A DNA stretch of 64,000 nucleotides from GCA-958296115 sp965222445 (GTDB lineage Bacteria; Chloroflexota; Dehalococcoidia; Lucifugimonadales; CAJWER01), in contig CBDCTY010000001.1 in NCBI GenBank assembly GCA_965222445.1, positions 310,001 through 374,000 on the forward strand, written 5' to 3'. The translations under genes were made by a program, and so were the position numbers. Each line of letters begins with the position of its first letter. The stretch's first letter is position 1. Shown piece by piece: positions 53,663 to 60,829 of the stretch. The notes beneath the pieces were generated by a model. That model did no database searches, was not told the origin of the DNA, and saw nothing but the letters and a program-made list of their open reading frames with translations.

Positions 53663-53785
53663 GTCGACCTAGTCTCTACCTCAGAATCACCCAACTCGTT
53701 CGCGGGGCAATACACCCCGGCTCCTATCCCAACTGCCGGAGTCTAGCGTCTAATCCGCCGCCCGTCAACATCGAGGGCGCCAACG

Positions 53786-53975
53786 CAGGGCCTTTCCAAA
53801 GTCGTCACAATGCCATAAGAGGGGGATCTGGGAAATCCCTTCTCCCTCAATGGGAGAGGGTTAGGATGAGGGTGACTGACTTGTATCGGTTGACGCCCCC
53901 TCACCCCCGTATCGAGTACGGGGCAGGCTCTAACCCTCTCCCGCGAAGGGGAGAGGGAACTTTGGAAAGGCCCTA
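53786..53975. mobile_element. MITE-like element B with 9-bp target duplication
   Basis: Inverted ends: left AGGGCCTTTCCAAAGT (53787-53802), right ACTTTGGAAAGGCCCT (53959-53974), a perfect 16-bp terminal inverted repeat. GCGCCAACG flanks both sides (53777-53785 and 53976-53984), a likely 9-bp target duplication. Inside are paired stretches CCCTCAATGGGAGAGGGTTA and CCCTCTCCCGCGAAGGGGAG, and the hairpin CCCCGTA-TCGAG-TACGGGG (53905-53923). Non-coding. It fills most of the 334-bp gap between the DppB-like gene and the amidohydrolase. Confidence 0.8.
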
Positions 53976-53996
53976 GCGCCAACGACATCTCGGCCG

Positions 53997-54869
53997 TCAT
54001 ATTCGATGGATGGCCTCGGCGTTCTGCGAAAACAGCGCCAATTGCTCGTCCTCGGTAAAGTCGGAGACGATCTCAGCGTAGGCGTCCACGACGGCGTCGT
54101 ACGAGCTCCACAGCCAGTCCACGGGCCAGTTGCTGGCGAAGAAGCAACGCTCCACTCCGAAGGCCTCGATACAGTGGAGAACGTACGGCCTGATGCTCTC
54201 CACGGTCCAGTTGTGGTCCCCCATGCCCAGGCCCGATATCTTGCAGCGAACGTTGTCCGCTTCCGCCGCGACCGACATCGCGCGGCTCCAGTGGGCGAAG
54301 TATTCGTCCGTGCGCTCGTCCGGAAAGCCCGCGTGGTCAATGGCAATGACCACGTTCGGAAACTTCGCGGCCAAGTCCCTGAGCTTCTCCATCTCGGGCC
54401 ACTGGACGCCCATACACGATATGAGATCATACTTGTCCAGCAGCGCAAAGCCACGGTGGAAGTCCGGCTCGACCAGGTAGTCGCCGAATGAAAAGTCGCG
54501 GATGCCCCGCATGTTGGGGTATTCGCAGTGCGCCTCCAGGACCGCCTCCACCCCTGGATCCCGAAGGTCGGCGTACGCAACTATGCCGTGGGGAAAGCCG
54601 GTCCGATCCGCCGCTTCCTGGAGCCACTCCGTCTCCTTCACAGGGTCCTTGCTGCCGATTGCCGCCTGCACGTGTACGGCCTTGACCACGTTCGCCTCGC
54701 GGGTCTCGCCGATATAGTCCTCGGCGATGTAATTCCTCTCCGCGAGCTTCTGTATCTGCCAGCCAAGCTTGGGGTGCGGCTCCCCTGGCTTCCAGTGGTC
54801 GTAGACCAGCTCAGGGTGCTGCATGTCATAGAAATGCACGTGTGCATCGACGAATTTGCGTTTACTCAT
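53997..54869 (-). CDS. Amidohydrolase-2 family metal-dependent hydrolase
   Basis: A 290-residue TIM-barrel hydrolase. The first metal motif is FVDAHVHFYD near the N-terminus; further ligands are in VIAIDHAGFP (His) and FASNWPVDW (Asp), with KISGLGMG and the PNMRGIRDFSFG strand typical of the family (lactonase, decarboxylase and 2-pyrone-type hydrolases). It sits between the substrate-binding protein and its permeases, so its substrate is probably a compound imported by this transporter or a product of it. Which reaction it performs cannot be read from sequence. Confidence 0.85.
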   Translation of the reverse strand: MSKRKFVDAHVHFYDMQHPELVYDHWKPGEPHPKLGWQIQKLAERNYIAEDYIGETREANVVKAVHVQAAIGSKDPVKETEWLQEAADRTGFPHGIVAYADLRDPGVEAVLEAHCEYPNMRGIRDFSFGDYLVEPDFHRGFALLDKYDLISCMGVQWPEMEKLRDLAAKFPNVVIAIDHAGFPDERTDEYFAHWSRAMSVAAEADNVRCKISGLGMGDHNWTVESIRPYVLHCIEAFGVERCFFASNWPVDWLWSSYDAVVDAYAEIVSDFTEDEQLALFSQNAEAIHRI

Positions 54870-54960
54870 TGCCTACGACTCCGTACCACGCAAGTCGGCA
54901 GAGAGGTCGGTCAGGATCTCTCCGGATTATAAGGAGGAAGGGTTTTTCGCAATGTCAAAC

Positions 54961-54997
54961 CGGGACCCCCGGCCACACAGGCCTTAAGAGGTCCCGG
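54961..54997 (-). terminator. Hairpin between binding-protein gene and amidohydrolase
   Basis: CGGGACC (54961-54967) pairs with GGTCCCG (54990-54996), and inside it GGCC (54971-54974) pairs with GGCC (54980-54983). Read on the minus strand the hairpin is followed by TTTGACATT. It lies 95 bp after the binding-protein stop. It may act as a partial terminator or 3' stabiliser that raises the binding protein over the permeases, as is usual for such operons. Confidence 0.45.
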
Positions 54998-55090
54998 CTC
55001 TCAACTATGCCTTGTAGAAGACTACCGGGCCGGCAGCGGCGCAACGGCACAAGAGTGCCAAGCACACGCTACCGGTCTGGCAGCTATTCT

Positions 55091-57355
55091 CTAGTACAGG
55101 CTCCTGTCGCGGGCACCGATCTGCCACCACGGAAGCGTGTTGAAGTACTGCCCAAGGGAGGGTACGTACCCCTGTATCCACGGCTGCACGACCCAGGTGG
55201 CGCCGTCGCCAGCCATGAGCGGGAAGTAGTAGTAGTTATCCATGATCGTCTTCTCGATCTCGTTCCAAGCGTTGCAGTAGTTGGGGTCGTCCAGCGTCAT
55301 GCTCTGGGCCGCCTCGATCAACGCGTCCAGCTGCGGGTTGCTGAACTTGCCCGAATTCTTCACCGTGCCTGACGACGTGTGGCCAAGGTCCGTCAGGACG
55401 CCGCTCGGGTCGGGTATGCGGCCGCCCAGGCTCGAGCGCCTGAACTCAACAACCTCACGCCGCTGCTGCCCAGGCTCGAGACGCACCAGGTTGATCTCTA
55501 TCCCAAGGTTGTCCTTCCACTGCTCCTGGACCACCTCGAAGACGCTGATGATCGAGGGGCGAGAGATCTCCAGCGTGGGTACGGGCACGTTCTCGGCGCT
55601 GCCGTACTTCGAGGCCGCGAGCGCCTCGCGCGCCAACTCAGGGTTGTACTCGTAACCAAAATCAGGATGCTTCGAGCAGGCCTCACCCTGCTGGATTATG
55701 CCCGCCCCGTACAGTGCCTTCGGGCCCAGGATCGCGGGAACGATCTCCCACATGTTGGCCCCGTGGGCAAATGCCTTGCGGATGTTCAGGTCGTCGAAGG
55801 GCGGATGGTCTGTAACGTAGGCCGTGTACCAGAGGCCCCTGCCGCCCTGCTGCACCAGGTCGCCGTGGAACGGGTTGTCAGGCTGCCAGATAGCAGGCTG
55901 CCGCACCGAGTCGGCGTACAGGATGTCGAGCTCGCCGTTCTCATACAGCAGGTATCCGGTCTGGAGGTCCCTGACCGTAGGCCGCACAACCCGGTCTATC
56001 TTGGGAGCATCGCCCCAGTAGTTCGAGGTCCTCGTGTAGTGCTGCGTGTCCGTCGCGTCGTCGTACGTCGCCTTGTACGGACCCGCGCCGATCGGCGCTA
56101 CCCTGAAGGTCTCAGGATCGTTCATGGCCTGGTCGGTGCTGTACACACCGAACATCCACACCGCAAGCTGCAATGCCCACGTCGGCGTGAACTGCTTGAG
56201 CTCCATCGACAGCGTGTGGTCGTCGATGACCTTCAGACCAGATGCCTCGGTAGCATCGCCTGCCTCGAGAGCATCCATCCCCTTGACAGCCCTGGAGTGA
56301 AGCAGGATCGCGCCCCATCCAACCTGGTTGTCCGGCCATGCCGCGAACTCCCAGGCGTCCTTCACCGACTGCGCCGTGATCGGCGTGCCGTCCTGGAATA
56401 TCGCGTCAGGGTTGATATGGAGCAGGTACGTGATCCCGTCGTCGCTGACCGAATACCCAACCGCGAAACCCTGTCGCAACTCCATGTTGTTCGCTGTCGA
56501 AGCGAAGTGGAACGGCGGCATGAAGATCCACCAGTAGTGGGCCCGGTCGCCGCCACCCTCTCTGAACGGAGGCGTAACCTCTTCCTTGGGGCCAGACTGG
56601 TACAGGTACTGGAGCTCCTGCGTGTCCGCCAGCGTCAAAGGCGACTTGATCGAGCCCGGAGGAGGCGGCTCCAGCGGCGGGAGCGTAACCCTCGCGAAGC
56701 CCTCCATCGCGCCCTCGGTGGTCAACTCGGGAAGCCGAGCCAGCGCGAGCTGGGCCTTCGCACCCGCGTCCTCTGCCGCCTTCTGAGCCATCATGGCAGC
56801 CTCGGTGGCCTTGTTGGCCGCGTCCACGGCCTCGCTTACCGATGCGCTGATGATCCTCTGCACGTCGGCCGTGGACAGCTGGCCACTAGCCGATGCGTCG
56901 ACGATCTTCTGAACGTCGGCAGCCGTCAGCTGCTGACCGGTCGAGTCCTGGACTATCTTCTGCACGTCAGCTGCGCTCAACTGCTGACCCGCCGATGCGT
57001 CGACGATCTTCTGCACGTCAGAGGCCGTCAACTGACCCGCCACCGAGTCATTGATGATCCTCTGCACGTCGGCAGCCGTCAACTGCGAGCCCATCGACGA
57101 CTGGACGATGTTCTGCACGTCGGCAGCCGTCAGCACATCACCGGCCGACTGTTCGACGATTCTCTGCACCTCGGCAGCACTCAACTGCGTCCCGGTGTCG
57201 ATCCCAGCCACAGCCTTCTCGACGATGCCCTGAATCTCGGATGCGCTGGGTCCGGTATCCGCAGGCTCCGCAGAACTGCAGGCAACGACCCCGGCAAGCA
57301 CTGCCACAAGCAGCGCCGCCCAGAGCACCCCACCCTTCCTTAGTTTATCTATCAT
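55091..57355 (-). CDS. Peptide/nickel-family substrate-binding lipoprotein with tandem-repeat stalk
   Basis: A 754-residue solute-binding protein of family 5 (SBP_bac_5), much longer than the usual 500-600. The lipobox is AGVVAC (Cys26). Residues 58-176 are seven exact 17-residue repeats with consensus LTAADVQKIVDASAGQ(Q), preceded by a degenerate copy. A helical stretch (EAVDAANKATEAAMMAQKAA) and a Pro-rich linker follow. The binding domain proper runs from about residue 230 to the end, with IFQDGTPITAQSVKDAWEF and VAPIGAGPYK as family landmarks. It is the first gene of the 21-kb cluster and is preceded by GGAGGG. The repeats should form a helical stalk or oligomerisation segment. The ligand is unknown. 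Confidence 0.9.
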   Translation of the reverse strand: MIDKLRKGGVLWAALLVAVLAGVVACSSAEPADTGPSASEIQGIVEKAVAGIDTGTQLSAAEVQRIVEQSAGDVLTAADVQNIVQSSMGSQLTAADVQRIINDSVAGQLTASDVQKIVDASAGQQLSAADVQKIVQDSTGQQLTAADVQKIVDASASGQLSTADVQRIISASVSEAVDAANKATEAAMMAQKAAEDAGAKAQLALARLPELTTEGAMEGFARVTLPPLEPPPPGSIKSPLTLADTQELQYLYQSGPKEEVTPPFREGGGDRAHYWWIFMPPFHFASTANNMELRQGFAVGYSVSDDGITYLLHINPDAIFQDGTPITAQSVKDAWEFAAWPDNQVGWGAILLHSRAVKGMDALEAGDATEASGLKVIDDHTLSMELKQFTPTWALQLAVWMFGVYSTDQAMNDPETFRVAPIGAGPYKATYDDATDTQHYTRTSNYWGDAPKIDRVVRPTVRDLQTGYLLYENGELDILYADSVRQPAIWQPDNPFHGDLVQQGGRGLWYTAYVTDHPPFDDLNIRKAFAHGANMWEIVPAILGPKALYGAGIIQQGEACSKHPDFGYEYNPELAREALAASKYGSAENVPVPTLEISRPSIISVFEVVQEQWKDNLGIEINLVRLEPGQQRREVVEFRRSSLGGRIPDPSGVLTDLGHTSSGTVKNSGKFSNPQLDALIEAAQSMTLDDPNYCNAWNEIEKTIMDNYYYFPLMAGDGATWVVQPWIQGYVPSLGQYFNTLPWWQIGARDRSLY
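56828..57184 (-). repeat. Seven 51-bp coding repeats (17 residues each)
   Basis: Within the binding-protein gene, seven consecutive units begin LSAAEVQ, LTAADVQ, LTAADVQ, LTASDVQ, LSAADVQ, LTAADVQ and LSTADVQ. All have the same length with no indels, and the core xAADVQ+IV is nearly constant. At DNA level GCACGTC(G/A)GC recurs every 51 bp. Unit-exact length suggests selection on helical register or recent duplication. Confidence 0.9.
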
Positions 57356-57388
57356 TTCAACCGCCCTCCTTGGTTAGGTATCGAGCGG

Positions 57389-57417
57389 AGTTTACCCTGA
57401 AAAGTACACTCAGTCAA
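57389..57417 (-). promoter_or_regulatory. Sigma-70-like promoter of the 21-kb cluster
   Basis: On the minus strand TTGACT (57412-57417) is followed by a 17-bp spacer and TAAACT (57389-57394). This gives five of six and four of six consensus matches at ideal spacing. A start near 57382 leaves a short leader containing GGAGGG before ATG 57355. Confidence 0.65.
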
Positions 57418-57430
57418 TCCCTACGTAAGA

Positions 57431-57468
57431 GTTCAATGACAATGTCAACATCGAACTGTTCAATGAAC
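57431..57468. promoter_or_regulatory. Palindromes upstream of the cluster promoter
   Basis: TGACAATGTCA (57437-57447) is a perfect palindrome around a central A, and GTTCAATGAAC (57458-57468) is a second one. GTTCAATGA also occurs directly at 57431-57439, 27 bp from its second copy. They lie 14-50 bp upstream of the -35 box, where an activator would bind. The regulator is not identifiable from the window. Confidence 0.4.
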
Positions 57469-57676
57469 CTATCAGTCCATGAAAGGATCGACGCCGACGA
57501 ACAGAGAGCAGGGCGGATACAGTGTTCAACGGAGTGCTTGAGGTGAAGGCGTCTGTATTGACGGAAGTAGGCGGGCGCCAAGCGTGACGACTACTGGCAG
57601 CATGCAGAGAGCAAGGACCTGCTTCTGTGGCTCACTGGAATAGAGGCGGGGAGCTCACATTGCGCCTCTACGGATC

Positions 57677-57807
57677 TTATACCAAGTCACCGTGATGCCG
57701 CCGTTTATGTGCGGCCAGGGAGTGGGTTCCCGCCCCGTATCGAGTACGGGGCAGGCTCTTCGCGGGAATGACGGCTTTACGGCGCGCTCAAAACGAAATG
57801 GTATTAG
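57677..57807. repeat. Degenerate repeat element in the 545-bp spacer before the C26-like gene
   Basis: Ends TTATACCAAGT and (reverse complement) TAATACCATTT share an ATACCA core as weak inverted ends. Inside are the hairpin CCCCGTA-TCGAG-TACGGGG (57733-57751), part of a 27-bp stretch identical to 53905-53931, and a CGCGGGAATGACGG motif. No flanking duplication is evident. Apart from this and the cluster promoter, nothing genic is seen between 57418 and 57901. Confidence 0.4.
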
Positions 57808-57901
57808 AGGGACTCGTAGCACGCTGCCATACACGGGCCCCAAGCACGCCTGGGACTAAACACACCCGCGCCCTCCGCAGAAGCGTCCATGCTAACCTAT
57901 T

Positions 57902-58612
57902 ATGATGAATCAGCCAGCAAGTCTGCCGAAGGATGGAACAGGATCCGAGGTCACGCCCGGTCCGGCAGGCCAACAGACGCTTCCAGATAGGCCTGTGATC
58001 GGCATCGTCGTCCCGGGTTACCACCAGGAGTCCGGCCACGCCTCGGCTATACGCCGGGCGGGCGGCGAACCCCTGGTGATGACGGCCGCAGACGCGACCC
58101 TGGACCGTGTCCACGGCCTCGTGGTATGGGCAGCGCCTCGGATTGACGGGCGCGGGCGGGCCGCAACCCAGCATGCGGCGGACTGCGTGTCGCAGGCTCT
58201 GGACCGCAATCTACCCGTACTTGCTACCGGCGGCGGTTTTCTCGCGCTGAACGTTGCGTCAGGCGGCTCGCTCATCGAGGTGGAGGGACACGCAGCGGAC
58301 GCGCGCGACGAAGAAGGGCCGGCCTACCACCGCATCTACATCGCCCCCGGAAGCAAGCTTGCCGCCGTGGTGGGGTCAGGCGGGTTCGTGAGAGTGAACA
58401 GCCGGCACTCGCTGGGCCTGAGGGAGGCCCAAAAGGCGCCCGGGCTGCTGGCAGCGGCCTACTCACTGGAGGACGGGGTCATCGAGGCCCTGGAGAGCCC
58501 GGAGCACCGGTGGGTGATCGGCGTGCAGTTCAACCCCGAGCGAAGGGGGGAGCTTCCGCCTCACTTCGACCGGCTTTTCGCCCGTCTAGTTGCTCAGGCT
58601 GAGTCCCTATAG
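57902..58612 (+). CDS. Class I glutamine amidotransferase-like (peptidase C26) pseudoenzyme
   Basis: A 236-residue protein with the PuuD/peptidase C26 layout: IGIVVPGYHQES, an AIRRAGGEPLVM strand, DGLVVW-like VHGLVVWAAPRIDG, PVLATGGGFLALNVASGG, VNSRHSLGL and WVIGVQFNPERR. In active members the elbow reads GICRGMQ and the end GVQWHPE. Here the nucleophile Cys is replaced by Gly and the catalytic His by Asn (FNPE), so glutamine or gamma-glutamyl hydrolysis is not expected. It may be a binding or regulatory relative. Its 3' end overlaps the convergent ppx gene by 83 bp. Met 57905 is an alternative start. Confidence 0.78.
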   Translation: MMNQPASLPKDGTGSEVTPGPAGQQTLPDRPVIGIVVPGYHQESGHASAIRRAGGEPLVMTAADATLDRVHGLVVWAAPRIDGRGRAATQHAADCVSQALDRNLPVLATGGGFLALNVASGGSLIEVEGHAADARDEEGPAYHRIYIAPGSKLAAVVGSGGFVRVNSRHSLGLREAQKAPGLLAAAYSLEDGVIEALESPEHRWVIGVQFNPERRGELPPHFDRLFARLVAQAESL

Positions 58613-59555
58613 CATACCGGCTTGCAGGCAGGCGGCCAGCCAGCAGCCTGTTGCCGAGGTCAGCAAGCAGGCCCTCCCTCAACCCGACGCGCGGGATGGT
58701 CAACGTAGACGCCCAGACGACGCCCATCAGGGTTTGAAGTACGACGGTAGCAGGGTAGATGACGTCGGCGCGGTCGGGCCTGAGTCCAAGATCGCGGCGC
58801 CTCTCTCGGAAGCTGAGCTGTTCGAGGGCCAACCTCGTGCGGTAGATGTCGCCGATGGATGCGTATGAGGTGGCCTTCTTGCCTGCACGCCTGCCCGTCA
58901 GGTCGCCAACCGTTTCGACGTTGCCGCCCGTGCCGATGAAGAAGCCGATCAGGCTATGCCCCACATGGTCACCGACCCAGTCGCGAGTCTCGGACGCCAC
59001 GTCGTCGACCAGCCTCGCGAAGTAGCTGGGGCCGAGGGACGCGTCGGACAGCACCTGCAGCATGCGGACGGTACCGATCTTGTAGCTGCGGCTGTCGACC
59101 AGCAGTCCTCCCGAAGTCAGGGCTACCTCGACGCTCCCGCCGCCAATGTCTACCAGGAGCGCCTCGCCCTTCTCGATATCCAGCTTTCTCGACACGGCCA
59201 GGTGGACCAAGCGCGCCTCTTCCATGCCGCTGATGACGTTGACCTCTATTCTGGTCTCCGCCCGTATCCTGTCCGCGAGGTCCTTGCCGTTCTCGGCCTC
59301 TCTCATGGCGCTGGTCGCAATGGCAGCAGTGTGTTCGACCCCGTGGTCCCGAATCGATGCGGAGAACCTGTGGAACGCCTCCAGGGTAAGGCCCATGATC
59401 CGAGGAGAGAGCCTTCCATCTGAGAACACGTCCTGACCGAGCCGGACAGGCTCGCGGGCCGTCTCGACAACCTCTACCATGCCGCCCTCGCGCGTCTCGC
59501 CTATGGCGAGACGCATCGCGTTGGAGCCGACGTCGATGGCGGCGAGGGTTGTCAC
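58530..59555 (-). CDS. Ppx/GppA-family phosphatase
   Basis: A 341-residue exopolyphosphatase or guanosine pentaphosphate phosphatase of the ASKHA fold. Phosphate-1 loop AAIDVGSNAMRLAIGE, IATSAMREAENG with the conserved Arg and Glu region, and phosphate-2 loop LVDIGGGSVEV are all present. It is of the short type, lacking the C-terminal HD-like domain of E. coli Ppx. It could split polyphosphate or pppGpp. Its last 83 bp are antisense to the end of the C26-like gene, and its final 25 residues are atypical (GTQPEQLDGRKAGRSE), perhaps reflecting that overlap. Confidence 0.88.
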   Translation of the reverse strand: MTTLAAIDVGSNAMRLAIGETREGGMVEVVETAREPVRLGQDVFSDGRLSPRIMGLTLEAFHRFSASIRDHGVEHTAAIATSAMREAENGKDLADRIRAETRIEVNVISGMEEARLVHLAVSRKLDIEKGEALLVDIGGGSVEVALTSGGLLVDSRSYKIGTVRMLQVLSDASLGPSYFARLVDDVASETRDWVGDHVGHSLIGFFIGTGGNVETVGDLTGRRAGKKATSYASIGDIYRTRLALEQLSFRERRRDLGLRPDRADVIYPATVVLQTLMGVVWASTLTIPRVGLREGLLADLGNRLLAGRLPASRYAIGTQPEQLDGRKAGRSEAEAPPFARG

Positions 59556-59639
59556 CGTGCGGCGCCTCTTACTTCTCCGACAGGCTGGTCCGGGGTTAGT
59601 GCGGCGGCGCCTGGAACGAGTGTCTGAGTCCCGTCGACA

Positions 59640-60677
59640 TCAGTCCAGCCTGCCGTCGCGGAATGCCTGGATATAGTTCATGCAGAAGTCGTCGCGGCCC
59701 TCGAGCATGTCGATAGCGAGCCTGACCCGCTCGGACTCCGTGTCGAGGCTCAGGACATCGCTCAGCTTGGTCTGGATGGGGTCGATGAGCCCGGCGTCGA
59801 TGCCCGAGTCGATGGCCAGGTGTATGAACGCCTGGTTGATCAGCTTGCGGTTGGGCATCCCGAACGAGACGTTGCTCAGACCCATGCCGATGTGGAGGCC
59901 GGGGAACTCGTCCCTTATGCGTCTGACGGCGTCGAAGTAGTGGTTTCCGTACCGCGGGTCCACGGAGATCGGAAAGATGACCGCGTCGCAGAAGATGTCC
60001 TCGACGGCTACTCCGCCGGACAGGGCCAGATCAATAACAGCCCGGGCGTTCTCGACGCGCTGCTCATCGTCCTCGGGCATTCCGGAGTCGCCCGTTGCCA
60101 ACGTTATGACCCTCGCGTCATGCTCCTTCACCATGTCCAGCACCTCGGGGCGCTCGAGCGAGAGCGAGTTGACGAGAGGCTTGCCTGCTCGACCGTCATA
60201 TGCGGCCAGGCCCTCGGCAACAATCTCCGAGTTCGAGGAGTCTATGCTGGGCGGCACGGGGGACGACTCCTGCACGGTCTCGACGGCCCAGCGCATGGCC
60301 CTCTTCTGAGTGTCGAGGTCGTAGTGGACTTCGTCTACGTTCACGTCGAGGTACTCCGCGCCGGCCCGGACCTGCTTGCGGATCTCGGCGCGGATGTACT
60401 CGGCCCCCTGCTCGCGCTCGGCCGGGTCGTCGCCGATGCCCTTCATGACGGCGATCATAAAGTGCTTGACTTGGCCCTGTTCGTAGGGCTGCGTGGTCTT
60501 GAACCAGTCGGGCACGGTGAGATGCAGCCGTTCGCCATCCCCACCCCTGAAGGGTACGGCCTCGGCGCCGTCGTCCAAGGTCCTGACCCTTCGCCCCTTC
60601 CTTAGGAGGACGCGCGTAGCGTGGATGTTTTCGCCGACTATGGTGAAGTCTTCGGGTGCGTGGACAACTCTGGACAT
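59640..60677 (-). CDS. Pterin-binding methyltransferase (dihydropteroate synthase-like)
   Basis: A 345-residue TIM barrel of the pterin-binding family, most like the methyltetrahydrofolate-binding module of MetH or AcsE-type methyltetrahydrofolate:corrinoid methyltransferases. Landmarks: FTIVGENIHATR near the N-terminus, AGAEYLDVNVDEV, PPSIDSSNSEIV, KPLVNSLSLE, and IGMGLSNVSFGMPNR. A 50-residue insert after the first strand (GDGERLHLTVPDWFKTTQPY) is unusual. With the UroD-like and homocysteine methyltransferase neighbours it suggests corrinoid- or folate-linked methyl transfer. No cobalamin-binding protein is visible in the window. Confidence 0.8.
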   Translation of the reverse strand: MSRVVHAPEDFTIVGENIHATRVLLRKGRRVRTLDDGAEAVPFRGGDGERLHLTVPDWFKTTQPYEQGQVKHFMIAVMKGIGDDPAEREQGAEYIRAEIRKQVRAGAEYLDVNVDEVHYDLDTQKRAMRWAVETVQESSPVPPSIDSSNSEIVAEGLAAYDGRAGKPLVNSLSLERPEVLDMVKEHDARVITLATGDSGMPEDDEQRVENARAVIDLALSGGVAVEDIFCDAVIFPISVDPRYGNHYFDAVRRIRDEFPGLHIGMGLSNVSFGMPNRKLINQAFIHLAIDSGIDAGLIDPIQTKLSDVLSLDTESERVRLAIDMLEGRDDFCMNYIQAFRDGRLD

Positions 60678-60829
60678 TGGCTAGCTCCGGCTGGCTTCTG
60701 ACGTGGGGTAGTCGTGGTTGAAGTACATTGACTCAAGGGCAAAGGAGCGTCCCTGCGAATGCGAGTCAGGCGCGTTTACCAGGCCCATCGCGCAATCTGA
60801 AGTAGGTGTGCGCGGCGGAGTCACGCCCG

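Noticed and set aside
50250..53975. Elements A and B as the two ends of one composite transposon carrying the permeases
   Set aside because: Each element has its own, different 9-bp flanking duplication, which indicates two independent insertions.
56828..57184. A CRISPR-like tandem array with 51-bp period
   Set aside because: The units are contiguous without unique spacers and are translated as in-frame 17-residue repeats of a lipoprotein.
55379..57343. A 654-residue open frame antisense to the substrate-binding protein
   Set aside because: It lies wholly opposite a well-supported gene, has Arg/Val/Leu-biased composition and no domain. GC-rich antisense strands often stay open, and the 51-bp coding repeats keep it open here.
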